Shown here piece by piece: positions 23,850-34,900 of a stretch of 64,000 nt of DNA. The DNA comes from Gnetum montanum (lineage: Eukaryota; Streptophyta; Gnetopsida; Gnetales; Gnetaceae). The notes beneath the pieces were generated by a model. The model made no database searches, was not told where the DNA came from, and saw only the letters and a program-made list of their open reading frames with translations. The stretch is taken from the NCBI GenBank assembly GCA_015680685.1, contig MNCI01000958.1:375330-439329 (forward strand). Direction: 5' to 3'. Each line of letters opens with the position of its first letter. The stretch's first letter is position 1. The translations under genes and the position numbers were made by a program.

Positions 23850-25707
23850 TAAATCAAGGCCCTCAGTTCTTTTTAGTTTTTGTTTTACACATTTTTATTT
23901 TACAAATTTCTTTAACTTTTCTTATTTTTGTTTTACAACATCGTTATACCTTTTTATTTCTTGTGTGTGTTATCCATCTTGTCAAGTTTGTCATTTAATA
24001 AGTGTTCTTCATGATGGTATGAACTGTTTTCTATTGATTGCTAATGTTTGGTTTTTACCTTTAAGTCATGATGTTGATACTAAGGTATGGTTCTTTTGAT
24101 ATAACAGGCAATGAGTCCACTTCATCCATACATCCATGAATTTCTATGGTCTCTCTCTTCTTGGAAATGTACAGTCCCTTTCTAAATAAGAACTATAACG
24201 AATCAATGATTGGGCATTTCTCAAACTAAGGAAGGACTCAAGGATTGAAAAGGGCATGGCTTCAAGGGAGCTTGATGCATTTGTGTTGGCCATTCTCTTG
24301 GGTGCTTGGATGTTTTCGTCTTGAGTTTTCTTACCGTTTCGCCGTTACCTAATTATCGGGAAGCGGAGCTAATAAAAATAACAAAGTCTTTGCATGGTGT
24401 GGTTCTCACGCATAAACACATAAAACAAAAAAAAGAGAGAGAAAAAAAGAGAAAGTGAGAATTCAAAGCATACCCCTTTGACGAAATAATCATTTGGGCT
24501 ACAAGCACTAGTTATGGAACTAAAATGAAAATGTTCCCTCTAACTAAGGCCCTTCTCGCTTCCCATTCTCTTCTTCTTTGTTTCGTCGGAATGGTAGTGA
24601 CTCTTTCGTGGAGACATTCTTATTACTTCAAGAGGATGGATTGGCCAAATGCATTAATGCAAAGTCACTGGATGTGGTTTATTTGAGGCCGGACTTGGAA
24701 TGGGATCTACTAAGTCACATTAATCATTAACTACACAAGGGGATGTACACCACCTTGTTCTTGGGATTCCATTCCATTCTCTTCTCTTCATCCTTCACTC
24801 CATTGTTCACCTCATTGCCAGTTGTATCATTAGTGTATATTTTGGTTGATGCATTGTTTTCTTTCTGGTAAATTCTTGCAGTTAAGACTTTAACTCTTGT
24901 TCCAAATGACATTCCCAGAGCCTACAGACTCTTTAAATGTGGGTTTGTCAGGTCATTAAGGGCATGAGCCTGCTTTGGGGAGGACCCATTGACATTCCTA
25001 TTTGGTGCACCAGTTAAATTCTTTCCCTTAACATTTTTACAATCCACTTTATTTTGTTCATTTCCATCTTGACATCCATTTCATCGATGTTATAATTGTC
25101 TCTTTTTCTCCATGTTTCTTGTTCTTTTTATTTCTCCATTCTATCGCTACTGACGGTTTACTATTAGTCATGGGGGTCTGGACCCAAATTTTTCGATTTT
25201 TTTCTTAACCCCTACACCTTCGGTAGTCACCACTATGATATATCTAGATCCGTATCAACCATACCACAACTCAGCCAATGGACCGTTCACCGAAACAAGG
25301 TATCAACTGCATTATGATTCATTTACCCTTGCTAATGTAAAGACTGTGTTGTGTGTGCATGTGGCAATCATGCAACAACGAATTGGATCTGGAAGGAACA
25401 CTTGGAATGGAGCGGTGCTGAAGTAGCTATGCAAAGAACGAGATGGATGGCACACTTATGGATGGACAACAAAAGGTGCAATCTTGGCATTGGCAGTAGC
25501 AAAAATTCTTTCTCTCTCTCTTTCTCAGCTGCCAAATAAGGCCTGATGTCAAATGTATAAGGTGTTCACTCTTATTGCCATGAACACCAGTTTTGTCTTG
25601 TTCTGTTCACATGTCATTCCATTAGTTCCATTTGAGTCAATAATCCCATACCGTCCCAATATTTTATAAGGAACTTGAGGACGAGTTTTTATTCAGTCAT
25701 GGGGGTA
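23850..25707 (+). other. 3' non-coding region and polypurine tract of the complete element
   Basis: No sense gene. Polypurine-like TTTAGTCATGGGG motifs lie at 23817-23829 (over the pol stop), 25163-25176 and 25692-25707; the last abuts the 3' LTR and is the true tract by position. An A-rich GAGAGA stretch is at 24425-24455. A 61-codon antisense ORF lies at 24727-24912. The extra ORF of the left element is absent here. Confidence 0.75.
24727..24912 (-). other. Small antisense ORF, partly conserved in a sister element
   Basis: Reads 61 codons from an ATG ('MSFGTRVKVLTARIYQKEN...'). The element on the minus strand has the same antisense ORF at 59915-60103, 62 codons, with about 50 matching positions and conserved ATG and stop region. 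No family is recognised. The left element has no open counterpart. Antisense extra ORFs are known in some Tat-lineage elements, but this one may be a chance open frame. Confidence 0.3.
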
Positions 25708-26532
25708 TGATGGGACGCGATATCGCGTACGCGATATCACTTCCGCCGCGATATCGCATCCCCTGCGATATCGCGTACGCAATATCGCAGTGTGCCGTCA
25801 AATTTATAAATAAGAGGTGGCTCTCCCTTGTTTCTCATTCTAAGCCTAGACCATAGTGAAACTTTGGCAGTTTTACCTCTCCAGAGATAGAATAATTTCC
25901 ATGTGCCCACAGTAGGAGCTCCAAAGTGAGCGGATCTTTATTCGAGCAAATATTGTACCTGAACACAAGTTTGTGTACGGCAATAAAGATGAGCTTTTCG
26001 GATAAACCTTGCAGTGCATGGAATAGGCTAAATAGGATTTTATTTATTGTTATTTATTATTTATCATTTAATGCTTTATTAGTTGATTAAATCTTTCTCA
26101 ACCCTTCTCCCGTGGTTAAGTGCATTTAGTACGACCTCTTTGAGCACGTGCGTTATGCTTGGTGATCCCAGCAATGAATAGCGTTTGGTAACCAAGGTTG
26201 CATTGGTTCAGGGTGTGAACGGTAAGTGGGAACGGATACTGATGATAGGTTAATTAAGGCTTAGTTAGCTAGTTAAAGTTAGTTAATTAGTCTCTTCACC
26301 CTTCACCTTATCAGCATAGGAGATAAAACATAAAAGACATAAAAATCATATACCTCAGACTTACTTAACCATACAACCGTGACAAATACAAGTAAGTCTG
26401 GGAAGACAACGAATGATTAACCTTAAGTGTTCCATAAGGCGTGTAGGCACTTAGTCTACGGAGTTCAATCGGATCGCGCGTGTAATGTTCGTATTCGTAT
26501 GGCTGAGTGTAGGGGTACCTTGCCACTCATCA
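25708..26532 (+). repeat. 3' LTR of the complete element
   Basis: TGATGGGACGCGATATCGCG...CACTCATCA, 825 bp, followed by the TSD TTGTG. GATATC cores start at 25719, 25733, 25750 and 25767; TATA box at 25804-25812. Confidence 0.92.
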
Positions 26533-28130
26533 TTGTGGTAGTTAAAATTGACAACCCTATCACGAGCTACCTTCTTAACCAATCCAAGTTGAAGTTGAAG
26601 TAAGTTTGATTATTTGGCATGTTACAAGAGTTTGATATTTAGTTTATCTATCAGCCAGGTAGGGAGAATGTGATTGTAGATGGTTTGAGTAGAATTCCTC
26701 AAGTACACACAATGGAAATCTTGGGGTAGCCCAATAGCTCTTAGGTAGTTGTTGACCATGAACTTTGAAAGAAGATCAGGGATGGGTTACAGTATGATCA
26801 ACGTGCTTAAGAGTTATTGAAGTTTGTTCTTAAGAATGGTGACTTAAATTTCAGTGAAGTTGATGGTCTATTATTGTTTAAGCAAACTTGAATCTATGTT
26901 CTTGATTGAGGTGCATTGCATTCTTAAATCATTGATGAATGTCATAACACTCTCTGGGTAGGTCATCCGTATCACAAATGTACATTGGCATTGGTGGAGT
27001 GATAGTTCTATTACCCTAACTTGTGGATTGATGTCACAAATTTTATGTGAAGCTATTTGGTTTGTTAGCAACACAAAAGTTCTAATAAGAAACCAAGGGG
27101 CTTGCTTCACCCCTTGGAAATCCTAGAGCTTTCATAGATGGCCATCTCTATGGATTTCATCATAGGACTTCCCACAATACAAGAATTTTCTAAATGGCCA
27201 TCTTTATGGATTTCATCATAGGACTTCCCACAATATAAGGATTTTCTAACATCCTTGTAGTTGTGGATAAGTTTTCAAAGTATGCCATCTTCATCTTGTG
27301 CTCTACTCCTTGCATAGCTAAGGATGTAGCATCCTTGTTCTTTGACAATGTTTGTGGGCTACTTTGGATTGTCATCAAGCATCATTTTTGATCATGACTC
27401 TTGTTTCATAGGGAATTTCTAGCAAAAGTTGTCTGAAATGTTGGGGACGAAGTTATAGATGTTCTCAAGGTACAGTCCTTAAATAGATGGACACATAGAA
27501 CAAGTCAATATGGTTCTTGAGGAATATCATAGGAATTTTATTTGATTCAATTAGAAGAACTAGGTGGCTCTACTACATGTGGCTTAGTTCAGCTACAACA
27601 TTCAAAAGTCCTTAACCATAGGATTCTCTCTATCGAAGTTAGCGTTGTGGGGGGGGGTGTAACCATCAATCCTTTAGTGGATGAATTCATCAAATCTTGG
27701 GTGGACCGTATACACGTTGCTAGTTGTACTTGGAAACGTTCATCTAGCATATGACGAAACACGTATATAGTACAAGGAGGCCACTAGAATTTGTGGTTAC
27801 TAAGTGGACTTTGTTAAAGATGGAGTACGTGGGATAGATGAGGCCAAAGAAGGGTGTTAGCCAGAAGTTTCTAAGTCATTATGATGTGTCTTTTAAGGTT
27901 CTTACTCATGTTAATCTAGTTGCCTACAAATTGCAACTGTTGGCATATCTAGCTAATTATCACCCGATGTTCCATGTGCCAATGCTTTAAAAGTTAAATC
28001 TTAGGGACACTAATTTCATAATGCTTAGGTCCAAGGTACCTCCAAATATTGTAGTAATTAAGGGTCAAAAGCATCATTGGCTAGGCCCAAGAAGCCAAGG
28101 GTGAAGCTAGAATGTCAAATTTTGTAAGTG
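26533..28130 (+). pseudogene. RNase H end, integrase and C-terminus of the old chromovirus
   Basis: Reading continues from 16937 with 'VVVKIDNPITSYLLNQSKL' and 'YQPGRENVIVDGLSRIPQ' (26538-26705), the end of RNase H. Integrase follows: a zinc-binding region near 26930-27060 ('LWVGHP', 'HKSSNKKP'), then the core start 'FMDFIIGLPTI' and 'ILVVVDKFSKYAIFI' (27190-27300). The C-terminal text 'YLANYHPMFHVPML' lies at about 27945-27990. A 56-bp block is duplicated in tandem at 27138-27249. Numerous stops. The end near 28130 is uncertain because no LTR was recognised. Confidence 0.7.
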
Positions 28131-28925
28131 AGAAGTGCTAGGTTGATGGGGTAGATGATGATAGAGGCGCCGATGCTAGTGTTCATATTGCAAATTATTT
28201 GAGTTCCAATATCCGCCAAAACATTCCATTTTCCTATGGCAAATTATTCCATTTTTTATTTCAACTTAATCTCATTCCTACTCTACTAATTAGCTTGGGT
28301 ATGAATATGAGAATATAACACTAAAATGGTAAACCTAATCTAAAATTTTTAACACCATCATGCTGGCTGTATCAAAATGTATTTAAAAATATACAGGGGA
28401 AAGTGTGAATAGAAATTCTCATCGCAGAATATTAGAATATTGAAGGAACGTAAAAACTTCTTCTTCCCTGGTTTTCTTTCTCGGCGTTGTCGTCGTACAC
28501 AGAAAACGCTTAAATTCAAGAAACGTTACTACGGACCGCGTTACAGGGGCAATCAATGGAAGCTCAATCAGAGTGGTATATTAAATGTGAATCCGGTCCA
28601 ACAAATGTCTTTTATAATTTGGTCAAGTATGGTGCAGGTTGACAATGAAGCAACTGGATGTTGGGTTGCTTTCCCGCTAAGCTCAGGAAACGGACAAAGA
28701 AGTTTGTTTGTTTGAACATTGACCGATTTTCCGGCAAACATGCGACAACAGCAGCAACAGCAGGCGTGCTGTTGTGTTGCCGAGGACTTTGAAACGAGAA
28801 AACTGCCGGGTCAATATGGGAATCCAAAGAAGATGATTGCCCAGGCACAAGGCCTGGTCCTCAGATGTGTTGTTTTGTTGCAGAGACAAGTGAGACTCTC
28901 GTGTATTCATGGATTTGGTTTCAAT
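28131..28925 (+). promoter_or_regulatory. Upstream region and probable 5' UTR of the kinase gene
   Basis: This stretch separates the old chromovirus from the kinase start codon and should hold the promoter and leader, but no TATA box or start site could be assigned firmly. A CAG/CAA-rich stretch lies at 28744-28767. In-frame ATGs at 28740 and 28836 could extend the protein; see the kinase entry for why 28926 was preferred. Confidence 0.4.
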
Positions 28926-28984
28926 ATGAAATCCATTTCAAAGTGTTTTTGCTGTTTTTGTGGCTCTCAGAATCTCTCCCCCAG
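28926..28984 (+). CDS. Kinase exon 1 (Cys-rich N-terminus)
   Basis: Encodes MKSISKCFCCFCGSQNLSP plus two bases of the next Ser codon; donor AG|GTACGC. Clustered cysteines at the N-terminus suggest S-acylation and membrane attachment, an inference from related kinases. Confidence 0.75.
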
Positions 28985-31900
28985 GTACGCTTGATTTCCC
29001 CCCTGCTGCATTTACCTTTATCCTCCACGGATTAGATCCTCCAAATCTGTGATTCATGTAAGTATGCAGTTTTCTGTGAGTGCTTGGACCTTTTGCCTGA
29101 ATCGGTTTTACACCAAAATTACGAGGTGTTTTTTCTTTACGTCGGAGTTGCAAGGGAAATCTAAGGAAGCAGAATGTTCGAATTTTTTGATACCGTGTCG
29201 TTAGGGTTAACGAATGGCTGAAAATTGCTCACAGAGGGAGAACGGTATTATGCTTTGGGAACGTGTCTTAGCTCTTGTAATCTGTGGTGCTTGGAATTGA
29301 GTCATTCGTAGTATTGTAATGCTCATGGGCGCAAGAAGTCACACGCGTCTGAGATCTAGTATAAAAGGTTTACGTTGCTTTTCTAATTATCAAACGTCTT
29401 AAAAAGCACACATTGTTTACTTCATGTTAGATGATAGTCGCTGGATGGTAGACAAATTCAAGCGGTAAAGTAAATGGCTACAATTTCAGATTTATTGGTT
29501 GGACTGCTGAATCTGCCTTACGTTTCACGCAACAAAATATGTGTACGTGTGCATTGCAACTATCAAGGTTGATCTGCGTGTTTTATCTTCATCTTGAATT
29601 TGGTTGATGCTGAATGATGCTGCCCTTTTAGTTGCTCTTAAGCATGGTTCCAGAACATATTGCAACTGCAATAGATGTAGCTAGTTTTATTTATTTATTT
29701 ATTTTTTGTGCATGTTCAAATTGCTAGATTCGGAAACCCTAAATCTTTGTCAGAAATAACAATCGATTGATTTAGCTTTCCAGAAATAGCCGAAACCCTA
29801 ACAAGTTTTACTCTAAATATTTTAAATAATTAGGATGACAATATTACCACATATTCCTCAAATGCTTGGCTACAGAGTCTTACGGAATAGCTGCCGAATG
29901 CAGTCTTCTAATTGTCTGCATTGACGTCAATCAACTATATCAAAAATAGGTTTTACATTATTTGAGTTGTACAAATGATTTTCTCAATAGATCACTGGGT
30001 TTTTTGAGAGATATAAAAATAAATTTTAATTTCAGTTTTAATATTACAAGTATAGGAATTTTCTAAACTCTGTACATTCTTTTAATAAATACACAAATAG
30101 AGAATCTATCTATTTGAGATAACCTAGACCCATCATCCACCCTGACATCTTAATGCATAACATGTATGATAGGCATGCCAAAGTAATATCGTGGATATTT
30201 CAAGCAGAAAATAAACATAACACTCATTATTCAAAAAGAAAAAAGGGGAAAATTGGTTTCAAACAAGAAAAACCAAAAATATTCTAATTGTGCCATTTGT
30301 TTACTCAGTTTTACTGTTGTAATTTTATCACCAAGCATCAGTACTGAACCTCGTATGAATGCCCCATACTAAGTACCAAACCTCATATTCCCTTCCTAGG
30401 AAGGGAATATCTTGAGTGATCATTTCATGTGAATGCTAAGTACTAAACTTCCCTCTAACATGAGATTTAAAAGCTTTCAGTTGTCACATTTAAATGAATA
30501 GGCCCATTTGTTATCTGCAATCTCTCCAGTGGAGGCCTAACTGTGAAGCTTTAGATTGAGATGGAAATTGCTCTCATAGAGCAAAAATGCAATAAAAAAC
30601 AAACCTATTGGAGCATTCACAGCAACAAAATGCTAAACAAGCAATGAACAAAATCACAGAATTAACATTGAGGGTTAGTTTTCTCAAATAGAATCAGTGG
30701 AGTGCTGGTGTCTTAGGTGTTATTGACTTTAGACATGTTTATCTTCATGACGAATATACTGGTACCATGACATGTTATATCATGCATGGAGATGCTAGCA
30801 TGGATGAGCGTCCAAATTTGCTAAGGTGAATGGAATCTCTCGTTATGTTTATTGAGAGAAGGAGCAAGGTTTAGACAGCTATGCAATTTATTGTTTGCAC
30901 CAATCACAGAAGTAAATGTTTTGGAAGAAAAAGTTGTATTTTTATTTAGCCATGCAATTGTTATATTATGAAGAAATAATAACCTAAGGTTCTTGTATGG
31001 TAAAGTGTAACTTTTATTTTGGTTAGCATACTCTATTTTTAGTTTTCCTAGCTTCCCTTATTTTTAGATAGGGTGATTAAATTTTATTTTAATATGTTCA
31101 TCTGACTATGGTGTCAGGTAGACAGTCAACCATAGAAAATCATCGTCAAATCATTCACCTACCTTAACGGTTACCCATGTAGATGGCATAGATGCACTAT
31201 GATGATGATAGGTTGTTAACAATAGTTTAATACAATAGTAATGCATTATACAATCTCAAACACATTGTTGAGTACATGTTCAAATGAAATTTTAATATTG
31301 AATTCTCTGTTAATTTTCCTAAGTTCATTGTTATTTAATTTTTCTGATGGCAATAAAGATGTTAGACTATTAGCGTTGACTAAACATTTTTTACCAGTTA
31401 CATTTGTTTCGTAATGAGTGTAACAAGTAGTCATTTTGAAGATATATTTTTAAAAAATTTTATTCTATAATAGCATCAATATTCTATATCTGTAGTAGTT
31501 CACAATACTATATTTATTAATTTTTCAATCTTGGATTAAAAGGATATATCTAGTATATACACTCCTTTTTGAAATACACATGCAGACAAGGTAACTTTTT
31601 TGAAATTTATATACACAATATGTGCGTACACCTTCTATCATCATCACTATTCTAAATGTATATTGAACATTATGCTGTTTGATTGATTTTCCTGACCGTT
31701 AAGTTAAGGCTTATTCACACATGCATACACTTTTTATTTGCTTTTCAAAATTACAGGAATCTATATTTACAATTGTGATGTCTTATTCTTGTATGTGTAA
31801 AACATCCATGAAGTCATTTTGTGTTTTCCATGCAGTCCAGTAGAACCTGATGGTCCAACATGGCAAGTATTTTCCCTACGTGAGTTGACTAAAGCCACAA

Positions 31901-34900
31901 GCAATTTCAATTATGCTAATAAACTTGGGGAAGGTGGTTTTGGTACTGTCTTTTTTGGCTTACTACCAGATGGAACTCAGGTAAAAGGTGTCAACCAGTT
32001 TTTAGGCAGCTTGTATTTACATTTTTGGGTATCATAATTTTGTAAAAGATTGACAACACATATAAGAGAAAAACAAACTTCTAAATTTAATTATTTACTT
32101 TTTTTTGTTCATGCTATGTTTATTTAAATTGTAATTAAATGCCAGTGAGATGGTAATTCAATTTATAATTCATTGTTTTGTCAATAACAGTTAAAGTGAC
32201 AAGTAAGACATAATGATAACTATGTCAAATTGAAATTGAAACTTATTATTACGCTTCTTAGAGACCCCCGTGGATCTATGAGATAAAGCATTTGTATAAT
32301 TCAAGTCCTGCTCCAAGTCCAATCTAGGACGTTGAGAGAATGCACTCAAATTATTTGTGGTAATTTTCTGTTGGGTTTGAAGAGACTTCGTAGGAAAGCA
32401 TTCAAGAAAGATATGGTACGCCTCCTCAATGTTGTTAATGAGGCCTTACCTACCTGTTCTTTTTTGATGTAAAACTTTCTTCAGTTAGCTGTTTCAATTC
32501 TTAGGTGATGTGAACTTATTTTAATGTGTACCCTAAGTTGTAGTAGTATTTTAGCATTTAAATAATTTCATTTTGTTTTAAGTATTTGGATTGCTTTAAA
32601 GTTTTTGTGATACTTTACTTTTCATCACTAAATGAATGAACGGTGTTAAACTGGACTTTTGTTTAACCAAGATCTTAATGTTGGAAAAATGAAGACAAAT
32701 ACATTAATTGTTGTATTTCCTTTTATGTTGCATTTGATGTGGGGATGTATTTTATCCCACATGTATTAGGATTAGGGTTTGGTCCTCATGTTTCTTCATA
32801 AATCAAAGGCTCGGGGTAGCCTTTAGTGTGTGCTTTGAAATGAAAGCATTGTATCAAGGTTTTACCTTGGAGACGTGAGTCTTGTTGGTGTTGATCTGAG
32901 ATTTGTTGGAATAACAGATTGGATGTTTGGAAAAGTTACAAGGACGGCTTGTGTCCTGAAGATTTGAGAAGAATAGAAGGCAGATCAGCATTGTTGTGGA
33001 AGTATGGTAAAAAGGGCCCGAACCACATAACTCTATGTGTTCTTGTGCTATTTTTACTGTTTTCATTCTGCTTTCATTTTGTTATCACAACAAATGTTTG
33101 CTAGAGTTTAGAACGTTTTGAGAGTGATTTATAGTGTTTCTTGACCTGCTACAACGCAATATTTTGCCTCTAATGATTTATTCAGATCTATAGGGTTGTA
33201 ATAATTTCTCTAGAGCATTTGTAGTGTGTTTTCAAATCTAATTGTTTTCAGATCTGATTATAACAACTGGTATCAGAGCTAGATTTAAAGAGATGGAGAG
33301 GCTGCAAACAACGGAAAGATTGGTAGGAAGGAATTGGAATGTTTGGAGCATTTTGATGAAGGCTGTTTTAGCACAAAAGGAGTGCCAAGAGGCCGTAGAA
33401 CCCTCTCAACCAGTAGGAATGTCAAATGCTGATTGGAGGAAAATTAAGACTAGGGCATTATCTTTCATTCATCCAACCTTAAGCAATGGGATTTTGGCCT
33501 CAATCAAACCTGATATGGATCTGCATGATTTGTGGCAAACGCGGAAGAATAGGTTTGACAAAGTATTAGGTTTGAATACCTTTCACATTTATCAGAAAGT
33601 TTTTAGATGCAAGAAGAGATCTGATGTGTCTTTTCAAGATCATTTGGATGAGATGATGGGAAATCTGAATAAGTTGGAGGAATATAAAATTGTTATTCCA
33701 GATTTAGTTAAATCCTATGCTTTGTTAGACTCCTTACCTGATTCCTGGTATGCAATTGTGACATTTATTACTACTTCTATGAGTGTTTCATCTATCACAT
33801 TTGAACGAGTTGTGTCTACTCTTCAGGATTCAGAAGAAAGAGTAGATGAGTCTTCTAGATTTGGAAATGTTCATGTAGTAGAGGAAAGAAGTAGTAGGAG
33901 ACGTTTCCCAAGTTGGGGGAGAAGCACGGACAGATGAGTATCACATGGCAGAACTCAAACTCAAAAGTGTTGGTACTGCAAGAAGAAAGGTCATTTGAAG
34001 AAGGATTGCTTTGCATGGAAAGCACGGAAAAATAAAGGAAAGGAGAAGAAGTTAGAAGAAAGAACATCAGAGGAACATGTAGCTGATGAAAACGTTAGTT
34101 TTCTGATTCAAGAACAATGTACAATGGTGGCAGATGGATGTAGCAGTGACATCTGGTTGATTGACTCAGGTGCCTCCTTTCATATTTGTCCAGATAAGTC
34201 TTGTTTTGCATCTTATCATAAAGTTGAATCTAGTTTTGTATATGCTGCTAATGGAAAAGCTTTAAAAGTTCTTGGAATTGGAAGTATAAGTCTGCAACAA
34301 GCAGGGATGCCAAAGGTGACAATAGATAATGTTAGACATGTTCCTGAAGTTACAAAGAAGTTGATTTCAGTTCCACAGCTGGATGATTCAGGTCTGAATT
34401 TTAGTAGTGGAGGTGGACATTGGAGGATTTTCAAGGGAATCGTGACCATTCTGAAAGGAAAGAAGAAGGGCAGCTTATATACATTGATGGCAGATTCATG
34501 CAACTCTATTGCAACAGTTTCTGATACAGAAAATTCTGAAGTGTGGCATAGACGTCTTGGACACATTGGATGGTCAAGCTTAAAGGTACTTCAAAATCAG
34601 ACTCTCATTCTTGTATTTTCTTATGCTCAAACTNNNNNNNNNNNNNNNNNNNNNNNNNNNNNNNNNNNNNNNNNNNNNNNNNNNNNNNNNNNNNNNNNNN
34701 NNNNNNNNNNNNNNNNNNNNNNNNNNNNNNNNNNNNNNNNNNNNNNNNNNNNNNNNNNNNNNNNNNNNNNNNNNNNNNNNNNNNNNNNNNNNNNNNNNNN
34801 NNNNNNNNNNNNNNNNNNNNNNNNNNNNNNNNNNNNNNNNNNNNNNNNNNNNNNNNNNNNNNNNNNNNNNNNNNNNNNNNNNNNNNNNNNNNNNNNNNNN

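Larger units (their letters stand above)
16938..26532 (+). mobile_element. Complete Athila/Tat-type Ty3-gypsy element with LTRs and TSD
   Basis: LTRs at 16938-17796 and 25708-26532 begin TGATGGGA and end CACTCATCA. TTGTG stands on both sides (16933-16937 and 26533-26537), a perfect 5-bp target duplication. Inside are a primer-binding site, gag, protease, RT, RNase H, integrase, a 3' non-coding region and a polypurine tract. All coding parts carry stops. About 0.9 kb of protease-RT text is missing at about 20840, and a copied 3'-end segment is lodged in pol (21913-22476). It inserted into the RNase H of the old chromovirus. Confidence 0.95.
12881..28130 (+). mobile_element. Old decayed chromovirus-type Ty3-gypsy element, split by two later insertions
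   Basis: Pieces of one element occur in canonical order on +: gag (about 13140-14300), protease (14482-14639, resuming at 15470), RT (about 15880-16640), RNase H (16640-16937, resuming at 26538) and integrase with C-terminal region (about 26740-28030). The gag words and the zinc-knuckle text resemble those of the chromovirus at 47860-54655. A solo LTR (14640-15469) splits protease and a full element (16938-26532) splits RNase H; reading resumes correctly after each. No LTRs of the host element could be fixed, so the outer limits are approximate. Confidence 0.75.

Noticed and set aside
28440-28715. 91-codon ORF upstream of the kinase
   Set aside because: Opens with TTG, low-complexity basic text, no family; more likely leader or promoter sequence.
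28740-28925. In-frame upstream ATGs that would extend the kinase N-terminus
   Set aside because: The added Gln/Cys-rich text has no counterpart in related kinases, and the Cys-rich start at 28926 fits the family. It remains possible if the transcript starts further upstream.
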